This document shows positions 58,992-64,000 of a stretch of DNA of 64,000 nucleotides, piece by piece; the first letter of the stretch is position 1, and each line of letters starts with the position of its first letter. Under the pieces are notes generated by a model, which did not search any database, had not been told where the DNA came from, and saw only the letters and a list, made by a program, of their open reading frames with translations. A program made the translations under genes and the position numbers. This DNA comes from Bradyrhizobium sp. SK17 (GTDB taxonomy: Bacteria > Pseudomonadota > Alphaproteobacteria > Rhizobiales > Xanthobacteraceae). The stretch covers positions 1,922,001-1,986,000 of the forward strand of contig NZ_CP025113.1 in NCBI RefSeq assembly GCF_002831585.1. Direction: 5' to 3'.

Positions 58992-60833
58992 ATGAATGAC
59001 GCTGGCGACCCCTCCCAACCGCCCGACGGCGCAGGCCAAAGCGGTTTTGACCTGGGCGGCGCCCCCGACGCAGCCAAGCCCTATCGCGTCCTTGCCCGCA
59101 AATACCGCCCCTCCAGCTTCGAGGACCTGATCGGCCAGGAGGCCATGGTCCGCACCGTCTCGAACGCGTTCGAGACCGGGCGGATTCCGCAGGCCTGGAT
59201 CCTCACCGGCGTCCGCGGGGTCGGCAAGACCACCACCGCGCGCATCCTCGCCCGTGCGCTCAACTACGAAAAGCCCGACGGCTCAGTGAAGGGCCCGACC
59301 ATCCACATGCCCGACCTCGGGGTGCACTGCCAGGCGATCATGGAAAGCCGGCACATGGACGTGCTGGAGATGGACGCGGCGTCCCACACCGGCGTCGACG
59401 ATGTCCGCCAGATCAATGACAGCGTGCGCTATGCACCGGCGAGCGCGCGCTACAAGGTCTACATCATCGACGAAGTCCACATGCTGTCGACGGCGGCGTT
59501 CAACGCCTTCCTGAAGACGTTGGAGGAGCCGCCGGAGCACGCCAAGTTCGTGTTCGCCACCACCGAGATCCGCAAGGTTCCGATCACGGTGCTGTCGCGC
59601 TGCCAGCGTTTTGATCTTCGCCGCGTCGAGGCCGATGTGTTGATGAAGCATCTCGGCAACATCGCGACGAAAGAGGGCGTCACGGTCGAGCCCGAGGCGC
59701 TCGGCATCATCGCGCGCGCCGCGGAAGGCTCGGTGCGCGATTCGCTGTCGCTGTTCGACCAGGCGATCGCGCATGCCGCGGGTGACGTGAAGGCAGATGC
59801 CGTCCGCCAGATGCTCGGCCTCGCCGACCGCACCCGCGTCATAGACCTGTTCGACTCGCTGGCGCGCGGCGATCTCGCCGCCGCCTTCGCCGAATTCCGC
59901 GCGCAATATGATGTCGGCGCCGATCCGGTCGTGGTGCTGTCGGATCTCGCCGAATTCGTCAATTTCGTTACCCGCGTGAAGGTCGTGGCGGCAACCGCCG
60001 ACAATGTCGCGTTCGGCGAGACCGAGCGGGTGCGCGCGCGCGAATTCGCCGTCAAGCTTTCGATGCGGGTGCTGTCGCGGATGTGGCAGATGCTGCTCAA
60101 GGGCATCGCCGAGGTGCAGACCGCAACCCGCCCGGCGGCTGCTGCCGAGATGGTGCTGGTGCGGATCGCCTATGTCGCCGATCTGCCGACGCCGGATGAA
60201 GCGATCCGGATGATCGAGCAGAATGGCGGAGGTGCTGCGCCCGCGACGTCCGGCTCCGCTGCATCATCATCGCCGCGCGGCGCGCCGAGCGCGGCGATAT
60301 CAGCGATGTCGCCGGCGCCGGTGCGGGCACCGCAGGCGGCGCCGCGCGCCGATCTCGCCGCGCGTCCGCAGCTGGCATCGCCCGCCGCCAACGCCGCGCC
60401 CGCGCTGCGCATCACGAGCTTTCCGCAGCTGATCGCGCTCGCCGGCGAGAAGCGCGACATCATGACCAAGAGCGCGCTGGAGGCCGACGTGCGGCTGGTG
60501 CGCATCGAGGATGGCCAGCTCGAGATCGCGCTCGAGCCGAAGGCCCAGCGCGCGCTGGTCACCGATCTGCCGCGCAAGCTCGAATTATGGACCGGGCGGC
60601 GCTGGACCGTGATCATCTCCAACGAGGCCGGCCAGCCCACGGTACGCTCGCAGAACGAGCAGGCCCGCAGCGAACATCAGCGCTCCGCGGAGGCCGATCC
60701 GCGCGTGCAGGAGGTGCTGACGCGCTTCCCCGGCACCAAGGTGATCGAGGTCCGCCGCCTTGCCGCCGAGGTTCCGGTCGCCGACGCGACCGGCGAGGAC
60801 CCGATTGAAACTTCCGACAGCGACGACGATTGA
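58992..60833 (+). CDS. dnaX: DNA polymerase III subunit gamma/tau
   Basis: 613 aa from ATG 58992 (MNDAGDPSQPPDGAGQSGFD). AAA+ domain: VLARKYRPSSFEDLIGQEAM, Walker A GVRGVGKTTTAR, Walker B YIIDEVHMLS, sensor FATTEIRKVPITVLSRCQRF. The usual four-cysteine zinc site is mostly lost (one Cys in GVHCQA), an alphaproteobacterial feature. The C-terminal tau-like part is proline/alanine-rich with a terminal domain (RALVTDLPRKLELWTGRRWT). Loader of the sliding clamp. Adjacent to ybaB and recR, the standard order. Confidence 0.95.
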   Translation: MNDAGDPSQPPDGAGQSGFDLGGAPDAAKPYRVLARKYRPSSFEDLIGQEAMVRTVSNAFETGRIPQAWILTGVRGVGKTTTARILARALNYEKPDGSVKGPTIHMPDLGVHCQAIMESRHMDVLEMDAASHTGVDDVRQINDSVRYAPASARYKVYIIDEVHMLSTAAFNAFLKTLEEPPEHAKFVFATTEIRKVPITVLSRCQRFDLRRVEADVLMKHLGNIATKEGVTVEPEALGIIARAAEGSVRDSLSLFDQAIAHAAGDVKADAVRQMLGLADRTRVIDLFDSLARGDLAAAFAEFRAQYDVGADPVVVLSDLAEFVNFVTRVKVVAATADNVAFGETERVRAREFAVKLSMRVLSRMWQMLLKGIAEVQTATRPAAAAEMVLVRIAYVADLPTPDEAIRMIEQNGGGAAPATSGSAASSSPRGAPSAAISAMSPAPVRAPQAAPRADLAARPQLASPAANAAPALRITSFPQLIALAGEKRDIMTKSALEADVRLVRIEDGQLEIALEPKAQRALVTDLPRKLELWTGRRWTVIISNEAGQPTVRSQNEQARSEHQRSAEADPRVQEVLTRFPGTKVIEVRRLAAEVPVADATGEDPIETSDSDDD

Positions 60834-60854
60834 TCCGATCACAGGGACGCACGC

Positions 60855-61175
60855 ATGGCTGATTTTCTCGGCATGATGAAGCAGGCAGCGCAGCTGCAAT
60901 CCAAGATGCAGGAGATGCAGGAGCAACTCGGCAATGTCGAGGTCGAGGGCATTTCCGGCGGCGGCCTGGTCGCGGTGCGCATGACCGCGAAGATGGAAGT
61001 GAAGGGCGTCAAGATCGATCCCTCGCTGATGAAGGCCGAAGAGCGCGAGGTGCTTGAGGATCTGCTCGTCACCGCCTATGGCGACGCCCGCCGCAAGGCC
61101 GAGACCGCGATGCAGGAAAAGATGATGGCGATCACCGGCGGGCTCGGCCTGCCGCCGGGATTTGGTCCGACGTGA
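60855..61175 (+). CDS. Nucleoid-associated protein YbaB/EbfC
   Basis: 106 aa. [20 protein letters not shown] and [60 protein letters not shown] are family-typical. It forms a DNA-binding dimer in the cytoplasm. Starts 21 bases after the dnaX stop and precedes recR, the conserved dnaX-ybaB-recR cluster. Confidence 0.95.
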   Translation: MADFLGMMKQAAQLQSKMQEMQEQLGNVEVEGISGGGLVAVRMTAKMEVKGVKIDPSLMKAEEREVLEDLLVTAYGDARRKAETAMQEKMMAITGGLGLPPGFGPT

Positions 61176-61266
61176 GGCGCTGCGAGATCAAGATGAATCA
61201 TCATCGTGCTTTGCTGAGCATGACCTCCTCGGAAAGCCGCTTCGCACTTTTCCGGGTCATGCTCTA

Positions 61267-61872
61267 ATGGCCGCAAGCGTCGCCGGTCCCGAGATCGAAC
61301 GCCTGATCCAGTTGCTGGCGCGGCTGCCGGGTCTGGGGCCGCGCTCGGCGCGGCGCGCGGCGTTGCACCTGATCAAGAAGCGCGAAGCGCTGATGACGCC
61401 GCTGACCGCGGCGCTACAGGTCGCGATCGACAAGATCCAAGTCTGCAAGACCTGCGGAAACATCGATACACAAAACCCCTGCACGGTCTGCACCGATCCG
61501 CGCCGCGATCCCTCGATCATCGTGGTGGTCGCCGACGTTGCCGATCTCTGGGCGCTGGAACGCGCCAATGCGACCAATGGCCGCTACCATGTGCTCGGCG
61601 CGACATTGTCGCCGCTCGATGGCGTCGGGCCGCAGGATCTCACCATCGATCAGCTGGTGGTGCGCGCGCATGCGCCCGAGGTCAGCGAGATCATTCTGGC
61701 GCTCAATGCCACCGTCGATGGCCAGACCACCGCGCATTACATCACCGATCTGTTGTCGGAGGCCAATGTGCGGGTGACGCGCCTGGCGCATGGCGTGCCC
61801 GTCGGCGGCGAGCTTGATTACCTCGATGAAGGTACGCTATCGGCTGCCATGCGGCAGCGAACGTTGTTCTGA
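61267..61872 (+). CDS. recR: Recombination mediator RecR
   Basis: 201 aa from ATG 61267. N-terminal helix-hairpin-helix ([20 protein letters not shown]), zinc finger with four cysteines in [16 protein letters not shown], Toprim domain ([40 protein letters not shown]) and C-terminal [20 protein letters not shown]. Full length. Acts with RecO/RecF to load RecA on gapped DNA. The longer upstream frame to 61162 overlaps ybaB and is not needed. Confidence 0.95.
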   Translation: MAASVAGPEIERLIQLLARLPGLGPRSARRAALHLIKKREALMTPLTAALQVAIDKIQVCKTCGNIDTQNPCTVCTDPRRDPSIIVVVADVADLWALERANATNGRYHVLGATLSPLDGVGPQDLTIDQLVVRAHAPEVSEIILALNATVDGQTTAHYITDLLSEANVRVTRLAHGVPVGGELDYLDEGTLSAAMRQRTLF

Positions 61873-62018
61873 AGCGCGATCGAAGGCCGGATTTGCCGGG
61901 GTTTGCCGGGCAATCGGTCGTTGGTCGAAAAGATCGCGCTGAAACAACATGATAGGGTGGACGACGATTCGGGGATGGTCATCCACACTCTGACGAATCT
62001 GACACGGAACCACCTGAC

Positions 62019-62447
62019 ATGACGATTGACCGATTCGGCGTACGCCTGGGCTTTGCGTTTCTGGCGACCGTTTTTGTCGTGCCCTGCGCGGTGGCGCAGC
62101 AGAGCGATGCGCCGCAGAAGCCCGGCAAGATGATTCGGGCCGGCGACGTGCTGTCGGGGGAACTCAGCGCGATGAAGGTGCGTGACGCCAAGAACCGCGG
62201 CAAGCGCGTCGCAACCTACCAGATCACCAGCGAGCCGCGCCGCCTGCCGCCGCCGAACGGTCTCTGCAATCTGGAGACCGGGCCGGAAACCTTCCAGCTG
62301 ATTCCAACCAACGACGCCCAGGCCGCGCAGCTCAAGAGTCTCTCCGGCAAGGCCATCTCGGTGAAGGTCGACGAGATCGCCTGCGCCCAGGACGCCGGTC
62401 AGATGAGCGAAGCCATCGTCACCAAGTGGAGCGTTGTGGCCAAGTAG
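62019..62447 (+). CDS. Secreted hypothetical protein
   Basis: 142 aa. ATG 62019 gives a clear signal peptide (MTIDRFGVRLGFAFLATVFV, cleaving after AVAQ). The mature part is small and mixed: PGKMIRAGDVLSGELSAMKV, ATYQITSEPRRLPPPNGLCN, LETGPETFQLIPTNDAQAAQ, with two cysteines (LCN and IAC) that may pair. No family is recognised. Periplasmic or secreted. Isolated between recR and an A-family repeat. Confidence 0.7.
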   Translation: MTIDRFGVRLGFAFLATVFVVPCAVAQQSDAPQKPGKMIRAGDVLSGELSAMKVRDAKNRGKRVATYQITSEPRRLPPPNGLCNLETGPETFQLIPTNDAQAAQLKSLSGKAISVKVDEIACAQDAGQMSEAIVTKWSVVAK

Positions 62448-62475
62448 GTCTGATCGAATCGAGAACCATCCGCAT

Positions 62476-62591
62476 CGTCGTCCTGGCGAAAGCCAGGAGC
62501 CGTTACCCCAACTGTCGGTTGTTGCGCGGCGCTGCGGCCAGAATCCCTTCACAACCAGGTGCGGTGGGTCCTGGCTTTCGCCAGGACGACG
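62476..62591. repeat. Palindromic intergenic repeat, family A variant
   Basis: CGTCGTCCTGGCGAAAGCCA then GGAGCCGTTACC at the left; GGTGGGTCCTGGCTTTCGCC and AGGACGACG at the right. The same architecture as the 14597 and 47499 copies but with CTGGCGAAAGCCAG in place of CCGGCGAAGGCCGG. Confidence 0.85.
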
Positions 62592-62600
62592 CGGGGAGAG

Positions 62601-63968
62601 CTAAACCCGCACCGGCCCCAGCTCGTCAAAATGTCCGCGCCGTTGCAGCCAGGCCAGCAGGATCAGGCTCGGGATCGCGACCAGCACGCAGATCACGAAG
62701 AAGGTTTGCCAGCCGACCGCCTTGGCGACATAGCCCGCGCCCGATGACAGATAGGTGCGGCCGACCGCCGCGAGCGCGGTCAGCAGCGCGTACTGGGTCG
62801 CGGTGTGCAGCGGGTTGCGGCACAGCGCCGAGAGATAGGCGACGAAGATCACGGTGCCGATCGCGCTGGTGAAATTCTCCGCGGTGATCGCCAGCGCCAG
62901 CGCCCATTGATCGACGCCGACATGCGCGAGCCAGGAGAAGGAGAGGTTGGCGACCGCCTGCAACACGCCGCCGATCCACAGGCTCTGCGCAAGCGAATAG
63001 CGCCGCGCGACGAAGCCACCGGCAAAGCCGCCGATCAGGGTTGCGGCAAGGCCGACACCTTTCACGATCGCGGCGTAATCGACCTTGGAGAAGCCGATGT
63101 CGATCACGAATGGCGCGGTCATGGTGCCCGAGAACGCGTCGGTGAATTTGAACAGCACCACGAAAGCGAGCGCCGCGAACGCGTCCTTGCGGCTGAGGAA
63201 CTCGGAGAACGCGCCGAGCGCCGCGCGCAGCACGCGTTCGGCCGCGTTCTGCGCGTGCGTGGCGGCCTCCGCGCTTTTCGATTGGGTAGGCTCGGTCGCG
63301 GCCAGCGCGGTGACGATGCCGATCACGACCAGCGCGGCCATCACCACATAGCCCCACATCCACGCCGACGGACGCGCTATTCCCGCAGACTCGAATCCGC
63401 TGACGATGAACAGCGCGCCCGCGGTCGAGACCAGCATGCCGACGCGATAGGCCGCGACATAGGACGCCATGCCGGCGGCCTGCTCGCTTTCGGGCAGGCT
63501 TTCGACGCGGAAGGCATCGACCACGATGTCCTGGGTCGACGAGGCGGTGGCGACGAGCAGCGCGGCAAAGGCCGCGAACCACGGTGAGCGCGCCGGATCG
63601 GCCATCGCCAGCACCAGGATCGTCACGATCAGCAACAGCTGCGAGAGCAGCAGCCAGCCGCGACGGCGTCCGAAGATTTGCGTGAACAGCGGCACATGCA
63701 GCGCATCGACCAGCGGCGCCCAGAGGAATTTCAGCGTGTAGGGCGTGCCGATCAGCGCCAGCAGCCCGATGGTGCCGAGATCGACCCCGGCCTCCTTCAT
63801 CCACACCTGCAGCGTCGAGCCGGACAGCGCCAGCGGCAACCCCGAGGAGAAACCGAGCAGCAGCACGATCAGCACCCGCGGCTGCAAGTACACGGCGAAG
63901 CTGTCGCGCCAGGAGCTGGCGGCGGGCGGCGACTTTTCCGGTGTGGCGGCGGCGTCGGGGGCGGTCAT
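62601..63968 (-). CDS. ampG: AmpG-family muropeptide permease (MFS)
   Basis: 455 aa, about fourteen spans. AmpG markers: GFSSGLPLALSGSTLQVWMK, EAGVDLGTIGLLALIGTPYT, LKFLWAPLVDALHVP, FGRRRGWLLLSQLLL, then ASSTQDIVVDAFRVESLPES, the acidic motif of AmpG. It imports 1,6-anhydro-muropeptides from the periplasm for peptidoglycan recycling and beta-lactamase induction. Start ATG 63968; the last 32 bases of the window beyond it show no gene. Confidence 0.9.
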   Translation of the reverse strand: MTAPDAAATPEKSPPAASSWRDSFAVYLQPRVLIVLLLGFSSGLPLALSGSTLQVWMKEAGVDLGTIGLLALIGTPYTLKFLWAPLVDALHVPLFTQIFGRRRGWLLLSQLLLIVTILVLAMADPARSPWFAAFAALLVATASSTQDIVVDAFRVESLPESEQAAGMASYVAAYRVGMLVSTAGALFIVSGFESAGIARPSAWMWGYVVMAALVVIGIVTALAATEPTQSKSAEAATHAQNAAERVLRAALGAFSEFLSRKDAFAALAFVVLFKFTDAFSGTMTAPFVIDIGFSKVDYAAIVKGVGLAATLIGGFAGGFVARRYSLAQSLWIGGVLQAVANLSFSWLAHVGVDQWALALAITAENFTSAIGTVIFVAYLSALCRNPLHTATQYALLTALAAVGRTYLSSGAGYVAKAVGWQTFFVICVLVAIPSLILLAWLQRRGHFDELGPVRV

Positions 63969-64000
63969 CTATCCCATCGTGAGGTCATCGTCCGCGAAGG

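Overview
This looks like about 64 kb of chromosome from a GC-rich alphaproteobacterium of the Bradyrhizobium/Rhodopseudomonas type. That is an inference from three things: the strongly GC-biased codon use, the many short palindromic intergenic repeats, and the gene families present (sox cluster, AapJ-like binding protein, HrpB, alphaproteobacterial DnaX, cobalamin-riboswitch-led TonB receptor). Most of the window is ordinary housekeeping and transport. One compact block at about 50.1-54.0 kb is clearly accessory.

Layout. 1-3.4 kb: ABC export pair (permease cut by the left edge) and an exported methyltransferase. 3.6-14.6 kb: MFS transporters, a GST, an N-acyl-D-amino-acid deacylase-type amidohydrolase, a ClC antiporter divergent from a MarR regulator across a double palindrome, a CYTH-CHAD protein and an ATP-grasp ligase. 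14.7-20.3 kb: vitamin B12 uptake. A cobalamin riboswitch and a 20-codon cysteine-rich leader ORF precede the BtuB-type receptor; divergent from it lies btuCDF. 20.5-27 kb: sulfur oxidation. soxXYZA, a SoxXA-binding protein, soxB and two exported DsrE-like proteins form one operon, followed by a persulfide-dioxygenase/rhodanese fusion under its own likely promoter. No soxCD is present. 27-36 kb: methyltransferases, an orphan HicB, two MFS carriers, a VOC enzyme, a CMD-family protein and two acyl-CoA dehydrogenases. 36-44.5 kb: AapJ-like binding protein, L,D-transpeptidase, a bd-type (CIO-like) oxidase operon with a DUF2474-like small subunit, a TlpA-like/CcdA pair, an ECF sigma factor flanked by repeated motifs, and an acyltransferase. 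45-50 kb: HrpB helicase, NCS1 permease, retropepsin-like protease. 54-64 kb: phosphomannomutase, Lrp regulator, PfkB kinase, NudC, HIT protein, SRP RNA, dnaX-ybaB-recR, a secreted hypothetical protein and AmpG.

The most notable region (50.1-54.0 kb) holds two toxin-immunity modules in series on the minus strand. One is a HYD1-type ADP-ribosyltransferase toxin, frameshifted in a 5-G run, followed by two tandem DUF6881-like genes. The other is an NlpC/P60-like amidase toxin followed by an exported putative immunity protein. Both toxin genes begin with MPDYS directly after a nearly identical 40-nt leader. Most of the block is bracketed by an imperfect 40-bp direct repeat, and the sequence is visibly more AT-rich than its surroundings. 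The genes reported elsewhere fit known families.
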